Positions 1 to 6,823 of a stretch of DNA of 14,410 nucleotides are shown here, piece by piece (positions within the stretch are counted from its first letter, which is position 1; the number at the start of each line of letters is the position of its first letter). The DNA is from Bacillota bacterium (lineage in GTDB: Bacteria; Bacillota; Clostridia; Peptostreptococcales; Anaerovoracaceae). Position numbers and translations under genes: made by a program. Under the pieces are notes generated by a model that saw only the letters and a list, made by a program, of their open reading frames with translations, searched no databases and had not been told where the DNA came from. Location: contig JAEEIC010000034.1 in NCBI GenBank assembly GCA_016281165.1, forward strand, positions 1 through 14,410, in the 5' to 3' direction.

Positions 1-716
1 TGGCAGCCGTGGTCGGGCAGGAAGGTGTAGACCCTGTCGAAGCCGGCCCAGGCCTTGTCCGCCGCCGCGCACAGGGACTCGAAGGCCTTCGCGTTGTGAT
101 CGAGCTGGGCGAGGGATATCTCCGCCTCGGGACCGTTGCGGTGCATGGTGCTGTCGAAGTTGGCGTTATAGCAGAGCACTATGTCGTGCTCGTTCCGGGC
201 GATCACCTCGATAGCCCTCTCGTTGCACTCGTCCGCGCTGCCGCACTCGATGTAGTCCATGGGCCTTTCCTTGTAGATCTCGGTCAGGCTGTCGCCTCTG
301 GTCGAGATTATTATAGGCTTCTTCCCCGCCCTGATGGCGGCGTCGAAGAGAGTGTCGCACTTGAGCACGGGCTTGACGTAGGCTTCGATGCCGTGGTCTT
401 TGGGCATGAGCCCGGTGTACATGGAGCCGAAGCAGACCGGAGTGACCGAGGGCATGACCGCCAGGACGGGCAGAGCGCAGGAGCTGTTCCTTATCACCGG
501 TATGAAGCGCTCGGTATACTTCTGGTAGAGCCAGAGGGCGACGGCGTCGGGATTGTAGAGCAGCACCTTCTGCGCCTTGCTGTCTCCCAGGACAGCAGAA
601 GCAGCGGCCAGGGCCGCCTTGTTGCTCTCATCGGCCTTTTCGGGGGCCTCTATCCCCATGAGCTCGCAGATGGTCCTGCAGGTCCTCGTGATGCGCAGTG
701 AGTTCTTTACTTCCAT
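1..716 (-). CDS. alkaline-phosphatase-superfamily enzyme, N-terminal 238 residues (cut by left edge)
   Basis: Reads from an ATG at 716 off the left edge without a stop. A good Shine-Dalgarno (GAAAGGAG) lies about 6 bases upstream. The visible part fits the alkaline phosphatase / type I phosphodiesterase fold. A nucleophile loop VTPVCFGSMYTG occurs near residues 91-102, with Thr92 the likely nucleophile. It is followed by a His-Gly pair (108-109), a probable metal pair Asp188/His192 in NFDSTMH, and a second pair in PDHG (Asp235-His236) just before the cut. Family members hydrolyse phosphate mono- or diesters, or act as phosphomutases or sulfatases, with two metal ions. No signal peptide is visible, so a cytoplasmic enzyme is likely; the substrate cannot be told. 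It lies 30 bases downstream of the ornithine cyclodeaminase gene in the same direction, so co-transcription is plausible. Confidence 0.75.
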   Translation of the reverse strand, partial: MEVKNSLRITRTCRTICELMGIEAPEKADESNKAALAAASAVLGDSKAQKVLLYNPDAVALWLYQKYTERFIPVIRNSSCALPVLAVMPSVTPVCFGSMYTGLMPKDHGIEAYVKPVLKCDTLFDAAIRAGKKPIIISTRGDSLTEIYKERPMDYIECGSADECNERAIEVIARNEHDIVLCYNANFDSTMHRNGPEAEISLAQLDHNAKAFESLCAAADKAWAGFDRVYTFLPDHGC

Positions 717-746
717 TTCGGTCTCCTTTCTCTTTTTCCGCCCCGC

Positions 747-1835
747 TCACAGGCCCAGCCTGCGGGCCATGTTCGCGATGAAATCCTGGGCGTTGGTGAC
801 TATGCCCCTGGCCGACAGGCTGCCCCTGTCGCAGAGCTTGTTGATGGTGAATTCCGAAGCGTCGACGCAGTAAAAATAGACCGGACGCACCGTCCCGTCC
901 GCGAGGACCCGGTAGGAAGGGGTCATGTTGCCGACGGCGATGGAGTGGAGCATGGTGGCGACGCAGACGACCGTGGTCGCGCCCTTCACCTGCGCCCTCA
1001 TGCGGTCCTGGGCCTCGTAGACGTCGCCCACGACTGGGGGGAGCGGTCCGTCGTCCCTGATGGAGCCGGCCAGCACGTAGGGCACGCCCTTCTTCTCGCA
1101 GCTGTAGATGATGCCGTCCTTTATGCCCTCTTTTTCGATGAAGGCGGGGATCCCGCCGCAGGCCCTGACCCTGTTGATGGTGTCGAGATGGTTGTAGTGG
1201 CCGTTCGGCTGGCTCTTCTGCGTGTATATGTTCTGCCCCAGGGCGGTCCGAAGCCAGGCGGCCTCCAGATCGTGGGTCGCCAGGGCGTTGCCCGCCAGCA
1301 CGGCGTGGACGTAGCCCGCCTCTATCATGGAGGAGAAGGCGTCGCGGCAGCCGGCGTCGAAGCTGAAGGCCGGTCCCATGACCCAGACTATCCTGCCGCG
1401 CTCCCTGTCATGGCGCAGTATCCCGCAGAGCTCGTCGTAGTCCCTGCCGAAGGAGGTCTCGCGGGAGCGGTTCTTCCTGAAGGCGAAGACGTCGCCGTCT
1501 TTCGCGGCCGGGGCGAAGCCGTCCGGGTGGACGTATATGCCCTCTTCACCGTTCTCGCTGCGGCCGGTGATCACGAGCTCGCCCTTCTTGAGCCTTCTTA
1601 TCTCTTTTACCTCTATCCTGCCGTTATCGTATACGGGGACGCAGTCCATGCGGCTCTCTTCGGCCAGCAGCCAGCGCCCTCCGATCTTGAAATACTCCGG
1701 ATATATGCTCATCGAGTGGAAGAGAGCGGGAGCGCAGCTGTCTTGGGGAGCGGGCGCCATGGCGGCGTCCGGGGCCTTGACGAAGCATTCCTGCGTAAAG
1801 TCCGGAGCGTTGTATCTTTCAGGTTCCCAGTTCAT
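747..1835 (-). CDS. ornithine cyclodeaminase, TIGR00300 / LOR-SDH type (stand-alone)
   Basis: A 362-residue protein. The N-terminal part (about 38-110, with MSIYPEYFKIGGRW and ESRMDC) resembles the LOR/SDH conserved region. The C-terminal part has the hallmark blocks of the TIGR00300 family: VLAGNALATHDLE (179-191), NGHYNHLDTIN (211-221), VLAGSIRDDGPLP (254-266), EAQDRMR (274-280), ATMLHSIAVGNM (293-304) and DRGSLSARGIVTN (336-348). Characterised relatives (archaeal ornithine cyclodeaminase, and the C-terminal domain of cyanobacterial ArgZ/AgrE) convert L-ornithine to L-proline and ammonia using bound NAD+. The arginine dihydrolase domain of ArgZ is absent. In a fermenter it could feed ornithine into proline-based Stickland metabolism; that is inference. 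The start has only a weak, distant purine stretch (AAAGAAG). The gene lies 27 bases after the PgeF-DUF523 fusion. The family is fairly secure; the exact reaction here is inferred. Confidence 0.75.
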   Translation of the reverse strand: MNWEPERYNAPDFTQECFVKAPDAAMAPAPQDSCAPALFHSMSIYPEYFKIGGRWLLAEESRMDCVPVYDNGRIEVKEIRRLKKGELVITGRSENGEEGIYVHPDGFAPAAKDGDVFAFRKNRSRETSFGRDYDELCGILRHDRERGRIVWVMGPAFSFDAGCRDAFSSMIEAGYVHAVLAGNALATHDLEAAWLRTALGQNIYTQKSQPNGHYNHLDTINRVRACGGIPAFIEKEGIKDGIIYSCEKKGVPYVLAGSIRDDGPLPPVVGDVYEAQDRMRAQVKGATTVVCVATMLHSIAVGNMTPSYRVLADGTVRPVYFYCVDASEFTINKLCDRGSLSARGIVTNAQDFIANMARRLGL

Positions 1836-1862
1836 GTGTTTTAAACTTCTTTTCTATAATAT

Positions 1863-3098
1863 TTATATATCTTTGACCGGATCCTCTTCCGTGAAGATCG
1901 TAAAGCCTTTCTTTCTGAGCAGGGAGGCGAAGACTCCGTCTCCCGCGGCGAGGGTCCCGCGGAAGGAACCGTCGTACACGCTTCCCGCTCCGCAGGATGG
2001 GCTCCTGCTCTTGAGGAGGGCCTTTACGGCGCCGAAAGCGAGGGCCTTGGCGAGAGCGAGAGAGGCGCCCTCTTCGTATTCCTTCGTCACGTCGATGAGG
2101 CTCCCCTCCTCCGCCTTCCTCTGATCTTCTTCGGGCATGCCGGCGAGGAGCGAAGTATCGGCCGCCTTCATCAGCACCCTTCCATCCCTGATCTCGGAGG
2201 CGTTCCTGGGGGTCGGAAGGCCGCCCAGCCGCTCGGGACAGACCGGGACGAGGTGATAGCGGCGGGAGAGCTCCGCAAGTCCCGCGAAGAGCTTCGGCTT
2301 TCCGTCGTAGCGGCAGGCTTCCCCGGCAAGGCAGGCGCTCACGGCGAGGGCGGGCTTAAAGCCGGCTCCTTCCCCGCGGGGGCTTCCTTTTATATATATG
2401 CAGGCCAGCATGCGGTCTTTTTCCTTCCTGCCCCTCCAGGAGTAGAAGAGCTCCTCTTCGCAGCAGGTGCAAAGGGGCGAGGCCTGCGCGTCTTCGACCC
2501 CGCAGAGGCTGAGGATCTCGAGGTTTATGCCCTTGAGATCGAGGGTGAAGCTGCCGTCCGGCCGGGCGTACATGTATCCTTCAGCCCAGGGGTATTTGTC
2601 GAGGAACTGCCCGTAGCAGTCCTCTTTCACCTCGAAGCAGCAGGCGTCGATGCCGGGACCGATGCGCACCTGAAGATCTTCGGGGCGGGACCCATATTCC
2701 CTCTGCATGGTGTACACGAGTTCGGCGGCGATCCCCGCCAGAGTCCCCCGCCAGCCGGCGTGGACGAGACCGGCGGCCCTTCGCGCCGGATCCCAGGCGT
2801 ATATCGGCAGGCAGTCGCCGCAGGTGACCGTAAGAGCGATCCCCGGAACGTCCGTGACCGCCCCGTCGTGATCCTCGAAGATCACGGTCCCTTTTCCGAG
2901 CTGCTCTCTTCCGATCACGGCGATATCGGTCCCGTGGACGAGATGGGGCCAGATGACAGCGCCGCCGAAGGTCCCGGACTGAACGCTCAGGGCCTCCCTT
3001 CTTTCGAAGGCTCTGGTAGCCCTCGTGGTGAAAAAGGCGCGGGCCCCCTCGTTTTCTATTATGGAGAGCTCTGTGTCCTTCATGATGTCTGCCTTCAT
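1863..3098 (-). CDS. fusion of laccase-domain PgeF/YlmD protein with DUF523 protein
   Basis: A single 411-residue frame holds two families usually encoded separately. Residues about 15-237 are a PgeF/YlmD (DUF152) domain. The zinc ligands His55 (PHLVHG), Cys96 (CGDCLP) and His113 (VHAGWRG) have the expected 17-residue Cys-His spacing, followed by IGPGIDACCFEV (146-157) and a terminal SWRG..DRMLACIYI strand. These enzymes phosphorolyse or deaminate purine nucleosides, or edit peptidoglycan precursors. Residues about 250-402 are DUF523 (YbbK-like), with VSACLAGEACRYDG, PVCPERLGGLPTPR and LLKSRSPSCG carrying conserved cysteines; its role is unknown. The upstream ATG at 3098 has no clear ribosome site. 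The ATG at 3083 (residue 6) has AAGG about 8 bases before it and may be the real start. No stop or frameshift separates the domains. A terminator-like hairpin precedes the gene, implying its own promoter, which I could not locate. Confidence 0.88.
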   Translation of the reverse strand: MKADIMKDTELSIIENEGARAFFTTRATRAFERREALSVQSGTFGGAVIWPHLVHGTDIAVIGREQLGKGTVIFEDHDGAVTDVPGIALTVTCGDCLPIYAWDPARRAAGLVHAGWRGTLAGIAAELVYTMQREYGSRPEDLQVRIGPGIDACCFEVKEDCYGQFLDKYPWAEGYMYARPDGSFTLDLKGINLEILSLCGVEDAQASPLCTCCEEELFYSWRGRKEKDRMLACIYIKGSPRGEGAGFKPALAVSACLAGEACRYDGKPKLFAGLAELSRRYHLVPVCPERLGGLPTPRNASEIRDGRVLMKAADTSLLAGMPEEDQRKAEEGSLIDVTKEYEEGASLALAKALAFGAVKALLKSRSPSCGAGSVYDGSFRGTLAAGDGVFASLLRKKGFTIFTEEDPVKDI

Positions 3099-3110
3099 AC
3101 CGTATTGCTT

Positions 3111-3136
3111 AAAAGCGGGCGGGATATCCCGTCCGC
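3111..3136 (-). terminator. likely intrinsic terminator after the 164-residue gene
   Basis: On the minus strand, 9 bases after the stop codon of the 3145-3639 gene, two GC-rich arms (GCGGaCGGG and CCCGcCCGC, one A/C mismatch) flank an ATAT loop and run straight into TTTT. The short U-tract makes it modest. It would end the acyl-CoA ligase-to-hypothetical transcript before the PgeF-DUF523 gene, or attenuate readthrough. Confidence 0.55.
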
Positions 3137-3144
3137 GTAGGTCC

Positions 3145-3639
3145 TCAGCGCTTTATGACTCCCATATCGGCTTTGGAGAGGAGCTCCATCAGGCTTCCGT
3201 AGAAGGCCTCGGGGTCTTCGTCGTCCGCAAGGGAGGCGCTCATCCTAAGGCTCAGGGAGTCCCGGTCCAAAGCGATGGAGACGGGCCTCATCACGCCCGA
3301 GAGGAAGGCCCGCGAGCCGGCGCAGAAATCGATGACGTCCTGGGCGCCGTCCTCGGCGAACTCGAGCTGCGAGGCGTAAGAGAAGAGCACCGAGAGGGCG
3401 TCCAGAGAGTCCGCCGGGTAAGCGGTGACCTCCAGGCTCTTCCCCCTCGTCCTGTAGTTTATGGGCAGGCCCTGCTGATGCATGGCCGTGACCTTGTCCT
3501 TGAGCTCCTGATAGGAGGCCGAGCTTATGACCATCACGGCCTTGAGCCCGTCGCCCTTTACGCTCGAGAGCTGCAGCCCGGGCGCCCCCGCGGGGGGCCT
3601 GTTCATCTTTTTCGCGATCTCAAAGCTTAAGGTCTTCAT
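3145..3639 (-). CDS. hypothetical protein, 164 residues
   Basis: I do not recognise this family. It is predicted soluble: no signal peptide or membrane helix, no cysteine motif (one Cys at about residue 106), mixed alpha/beta composition, and an acidic stretch ADDEDPEAFYG near residues 137-147. The ATG lies 3 bases after the TAG stop of the CapA gene and has no convincing Shine-Dalgarno, so translation probably depends on ribosomes finishing capA. That tight coupling, plus a terminator-like hairpin right after its stop, makes it the last gene of the run and supports it being real. A part in CapA-linked envelope function is possible by position only. Confidence 0.7.
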   Translation of the reverse strand: MKTLSFEIAKKMNRPPAGAPGLQLSSVKGDGLKAVMVISSASYQELKDKVTAMHQQGLPINYRTRGKSLEVTAYPADSLDALSVLFSYASQLEFAEDGAQDVIDFCAGSRAFLSGVMRPVSIALDRDSLSLRMSASLADDEDPEAFYGSLMELLSKADMGVIKR

Positions 3640-3642
3640 GTT

Positions 3643-5301
3643 CTAAAGCTTGGGAGAGACAGGCTCACCGCCCGCGGCGTCGGCCGCGGCCTCGGAAGAG
3701 GCCTCCCCGATCGCGCCCGCCGGACGCTGGTACTCAAAGCCGGGCAGAGGCTCGACCCTGGTCTCCTCGAGCGGCTTTCCGCTCTCGTCGGTCTTCTGCT
3801 CGTAGGGAGCGGTGTTGAGGTACTGCTCCCCGATGAGGGCGGTCATGGCGTCGAGAGCGCCCTTCGCCCTCGAAGCGTGGCCGGTCCTCACCAGCATCTC
3901 GTTATTCTCGAAGCCCTCGACCAGAGGGATCACGCCGTAATTGTAGGTGCCGTCGCTCTTCTTCTCCCTGTCTACCCAAAGGGGGATGAAGGAGGTGCGG
4001 TCGATGGTGAAGCTCTTGTCGTCCATGCAGAAGGTGATATCGACGCAGGCGATGAGCTCCTGCTCGGTGCGGGCCGCGGCGTTGGCGCCGTAGGTGCCGG
4101 AGAGGGTCTCGCTCCTCTGGTTTGAGACGAAATTGCCCAGCGAATAGAACACCGGCACGGTCTTCGTCACGTTCCCGGCGTCGTCGGTCACCTCGACCAT
4201 GTCTATCTCCTGCGGCACGTGGGGGTGGGAACCGAAGATGATGTCAGCGCCGGCCTTGGCCATGGCCTTGCCCATGTAGCGCTGGAAGGCGTTGCCCGAC
4301 TTCTGGTACTCCTCGCCCCAGTGCATGTAGAGTATCACGATCTCGGCCCCGTCGGAGCGGCAGGCGTCCATCTGCTGCTTGATCACGGCGAGATCCTTGT
4401 CGAGCATCTCGTAGCTGTCCTGGGTGAAGCTGTTGATGACAGTCTCCGCCGCGCTGTTGAGGATCGCCGCGTTGATGGTCCTCTTGCCCCCGTTCCTGGG
4501 AGTCTCGTAGGTGTAGGCGACGAGCCCCACCTTGATGCCCTTGACGTCCATGATGACGTAGCGCTTCTCGCCCTCGTGGCGCGAGCCCGCGACTATCATG
4601 CCGCACTCTCTCAGATGGTCGATGCTCCTCTCAAGGACGCTCAGGCCCTGGTCCATGATATGGTTGTTCGAGAGCAGCCCCACGTCCACGCCCATGTCGG
4701 CGATGTTCTGCGCCAGCACGTCGGGCGCGTTGAAGCTGGGATAGCCCTTGTAGGGGCCGGAGCCCTTAAAGGTCGTCTCCACGTTGGCGATGGAAAGATC
4801 CGCGTCGCCCACGTAGGGAGCGACGTACTTGAGATGGCCGGCGAAATCGTAAGTCCCCGAGGCCTTGTCGTAGGCCCCGTCGACCTGGGATTTATGCGCC
4901 ATCACGTCGCCCACGCAGCGTATGGAGAGCGTCTCGTATACCGGCTCGGGCTCAGGCTCCGGTTCGGGTTCAGGCTCCTTTTCGGCCTTCTTCCCGGGCT
5001 TTTCGGTGCTTTTGTCCTCCGCGCCGGGACTCTTGGGCGCCTCGCCCCTGGGGTCTCCCCCCATCTTCGGGTTGACGCCCTTCTCGGACGCGTATACCGT
5101 GCCGGAAGCGCTCTTGAGTTTCGCGGTCCAGCCGGGGAAGACCAGCAGCGACAGCAGGAACAGGACCAGGGCCACCAGGGCCACGGCCTTGCACTGATTC
5201 AGGAACTTCTGGACCGTATACTTTCTCTGTCTCTGGACCTTCCTTATGGCTGCCCGCCTTTTCACGGTCTCTTCGTCCAGCCGGCGATCGTCGTGGCTCA
5301 T
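3643..5301 (-). CDS. CapA-family (PgsA-like) membrane-anchored metallophosphatase-fold protein
   Basis: A 552-residue protein from the ATG at 5301. A basic N-terminal cytoplasmic stretch (1-37) precedes one membrane helix (about 39-57), then a long low-complexity linker rich in Lys, Glu and Pro including six Glu-Pro dipeptides (109-120), then the CapA domain (about 125-445). CapA hallmarks are CVGDVMAH (129-136), NVETTF (173-178), LLSNNHIMDQG (209-219), YMHWGEEY (325-332), FGSHPHVPQ (356-364) and YSLGNFVSNQ (386-395). The domain should lie outside the membrane. The family is tied to poly-gamma-glutamate or capsule synthesis and anchoring, but many clostridial members are of unknown role, and no pgsB/pgsC partners are in view. 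The start chosen overlaps the nfu stop as TAATG, implying coupled translation; an upstream in-frame GTG at 5310 would add three residues. A 32-residue tail rich in Ala and Glu follows QRPAG. Confidence 0.85.
   Translation of the reverse strand: MSHDDRRLDEETVKRRAAIRKVQRQRKYTVQKFLNQCKAVALVALVLFLLSLLVFPGWTAKLKSASGTVYASEKGVNPKMGGDPRGEAPKSPGAEDKSTEKPGKKAEKEPEPEPEPEPEPVYETLSIRCVGDVMAHKSQVDGAYDKASGTYDFAGHLKYVAPYVGDADLSIANVETTFKGSGPYKGYPSFNAPDVLAQNIADMGVDVGLLSNNHIMDQGLSVLERSIDHLRECGMIVAGSRHEGEKRYVIMDVKGIKVGLVAYTYETPRNGGKRTINAAILNSAAETVINSFTQDSYEMLDKDLAVIKQQMDACRSDGAEIVILYMHWGEEYQKSGNAFQRYMGKAMAKAGADIIFGSHPHVPQEIDMVEVTDDAGNVTKTVPVFYSLGNFVSNQRSETLSGTYGANAAARTEQELIACVDITFCMDDKSFTIDRTSFIPLWVDREKKSDGTYNYGVIPLVEGFENNEMLVRTGHASRAKGALDAMTALIGEQYLNTAPYEQKTDESGKPLEETRVEPLPGFEYQRPAGAIGEASSEAAADAAGGEPVSPKL
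4942..4977 (-). repeat. (Glu-Pro)6 coding low-complexity repeat
   Basis: Twelve consecutive codons of the CapA gene alternate Glu and Pro, with varied synonymous codons. It is probably a stiff extracytoplasmic spacer between the membrane helix and the CapA domain, as in other Gram-positive surface proteins. Confidence 0.8.
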
Positions 5302-5543
5302 TACTGCCACTCAAACTTGTTGGTCGCCTCGACAGCGGCTACTTCGTCGCCGAAGTTCTCCTTGAGATAGTTCTCGATGCCGTTCTTGACGGTCATCTGG
5401 GAATAGGGGCAGCCGGCGCAGTGGCCCTGCAGCTCGACCAGGACTACCTTGTCATCGGTGTAATCGACGAACTGTACGTCGCCGCCGTCTCTCTGAAGGA
5501 AGGGTCTTACCTGCTCCAGCGCTTCCATGATCTTTTCTTTCAT
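5301..5543 (-). CDS. NifU C-terminal-domain (Nfu-type) Fe-S cluster carrier
   Basis: An 80-residue protein consisting of only the Nfu domain. LQRDGGDVQFVDY (16-28) is the family's typical first strand. HCAGCPYSQMTVKNGIE (41-57) carries the CxxC pair Cys42/Cys45 that holds a [4Fe-4S] cluster between two subunits. Such proteins deliver clusters to apoproteins, fitting a cell that makes a cluster-rich Rnf complex. The start is well supported: AAAGGAG lies 8 bases before the ATG, preceded by an AT-rich 50-base gap that may hold a weak promoter (TATAAG-like). Its stop overlaps the start of the CapA gene by one base. Confidence 0.92.
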   Translation of the reverse strand: MKEKIMEALEQVRPFLQRDGGDVQFVDYTDDKVVLVELQGHCAGCPYSQMTVKNGIENYLKENFGDEVAAVEATNKFEWQ

Positions 5544-5593
5544 AGTTCTGTACTCCTTTTATGATTTTTTTGTTTGATCTTATATTTTACGCG

Positions 5594-6808
5594 TCAGTCG
5601 CCCCAGTTGGGCACGACGACATAAACACTTTTATGGCCGTCAGCGCTTATCATGTTGACGGAGACCTCTTTGATGGGATCGCCTTTGGAATTGAGGCTGA
5701 TGTTCCCCGTGGCCCCCTCCAGCTTGTAGACGTTGTAAAGCCTTCTCGCGATGGACTGGGTATCGGTGTAGCTCTCGGCCATTTTGATGCCCTCAAGGGC
5801 CAGCAGATAAGCGTCGAAGCCCAGGGCGGCCCCGTCGGGCGCGGGCTCTTCGCTTCCGTACTTCTGCGCCCAGGCGTCCTTAAAGACCGCGGACATGCCG
5901 GTCTCCACGCCCTCTATGTCGACGTCGGCCACGTAGCAGGCGCCGTCAAGATAACGCTCCCCGCTCTCCGCGTAGGCCGGGTCGGCCGCTTCGATGTCCT
6001 TCCAGTCCGAGCCTCCTATCCAGCTGAAATGATAGTCGGCCTCAAAGGCCTGCTTTATGACGGGCGCCGCCTCCCGGGCGGAAGCCGGAAAGTACACCAC
6101 CCCGCTGCTCACGGTCGAGATATCGAAGAGATAGGGCGTGAAGTCCTCCGTCCCCTCGGGGTACTCGATCACGCTGACAGAGAACTCGCTGCCGGTGCAG
6201 GACCTCATCCTCGTGCGGAAGGATTCCGCCAGAGCGTCGGCGAAGTCGTCGCCCTCCTGCTTCAGGACCGCTGCCTGGGACGCTCCCAGACCGTAGTAAG
6301 CGTAGCGGGCGGCGGCGTCTCCCTCGTGGGACTCCACGCTGCAGACCCGGAAATAGTAGCGGTTGGTCTCCGTTATTATCGGGTTGACGCAGGTGATCCC
6401 TATGGCGGGGATCTCGGCCTTGGCGATGGTATCGCTGGCGGCGAGGCTGAGAGTGCTCTTGCAGCTTCCGAGTATCACCGATACGCCCTGATCCGCGAGG
6501 CTCTCGACCGCCTGCGGGCACAGCGCGACGTCGGACTCGTTGTCGGCGTAGACCAGCTCCACTTCGGTGCCCAGCACCTCGGGATAAAGGCTTTTGGCCA
6601 GCTCGATGCCGGCGATCTCGGCTTTGGCGTCTTCGGAATCGGCCCCCGTGAGGGGCTCGAACACGCCTATCCTCACCCGGGGGATCTCGACGGCCGGCTC
6701 TTCTTCCTTAAAGAAGGTGTTATAGAAATTGTCATAGCTCTCGCAGCCGCAGAGCAGCGCCAGCGCAAGGCACAGCAGCAGGCAGAGAGAGGCTCTCATC
6801 TTTTTCAT
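5594..6808 (-). CDS. branched-chain-amino-acid-type substrate-binding lipoprotein (LivK-like)
   Basis: A 404-residue protein with a lipoprotein signal: basic start, hydrophobic core and lipobox LCGC, placing the lipidated Cys at residue 22. The mature part fits the Peripla_BP_6 type I binding fold, with IGVFEPLTGADSEDAKAEIAGIELA near the start of the domain, a VLGSCKSTLSLAASDTIAKAEIPAIGIT block, a TNRYYFRVC hinge region, and later FDAYLLALEGIKMA. Relatives bind Leu/Ile/Val, amides or other small acids for ABC uptake, or act as sensors. No livHMGF-type permease or ATPase gene is nearby, so it is an orphan or works with a transporter elsewhere. It starts 15 bases after the acyl-CoA ligase stop without a clear Shine-Dalgarno; ATG at 6799 (residue 4) is an alternative. 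The ligand cannot be read from sequence. Confidence 0.87.
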   Translation of the reverse strand: MKKMRASLCLLLCLALALLCGCESYDNFYNTFFKEEEPAVEIPRVRIGVFEPLTGADSEDAKAEIAGIELAKSLYPEVLGTEVELVYADNESDVALCPQAVESLADQGVSVILGSCKSTLSLAASDTIAKAEIPAIGITCVNPIITETNRYYFRVCSVESHEGDAAARYAYYGLGASQAAVLKQEGDDFADALAESFRTRMRSCTGSEFSVSVIEYPEGTEDFTPYLFDISTVSSGVVYFPASAREAAPVIKQAFEADYHFSWIGGSDWKDIEAADPAYAESGERYLDGACYVADVDIEGVETGMSAVFKDAWAQKYGSEEPAPDGAALGFDAYLLALEGIKMAESYTDTQSIARRLYNVYKLEGATGNISLNSKGDPIKEVSVNMISADGHKSVYVVVPNWGD

Positions 6809-6823
6809 ATGGCGGGCGCTATT

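Noticed and set aside
945..1844. 299-residue plus-strand open frame
   Set aside because: Antisense to the ornithine cyclodeaminase gene, whose conserved blocks cover the whole region.
4942..4977. short tandem repeat considered as a possible CRISPR or regulatory repeat
   Set aside because: It is in frame, encodes alternating Glu-Pro with synonymous variation, and has no spacers.
4219..5370. 383-residue plus-strand open frame opposite CapA
   Set aside because: Antisense shadow of the CapA and nfu genes; no ribosome site or family motif.
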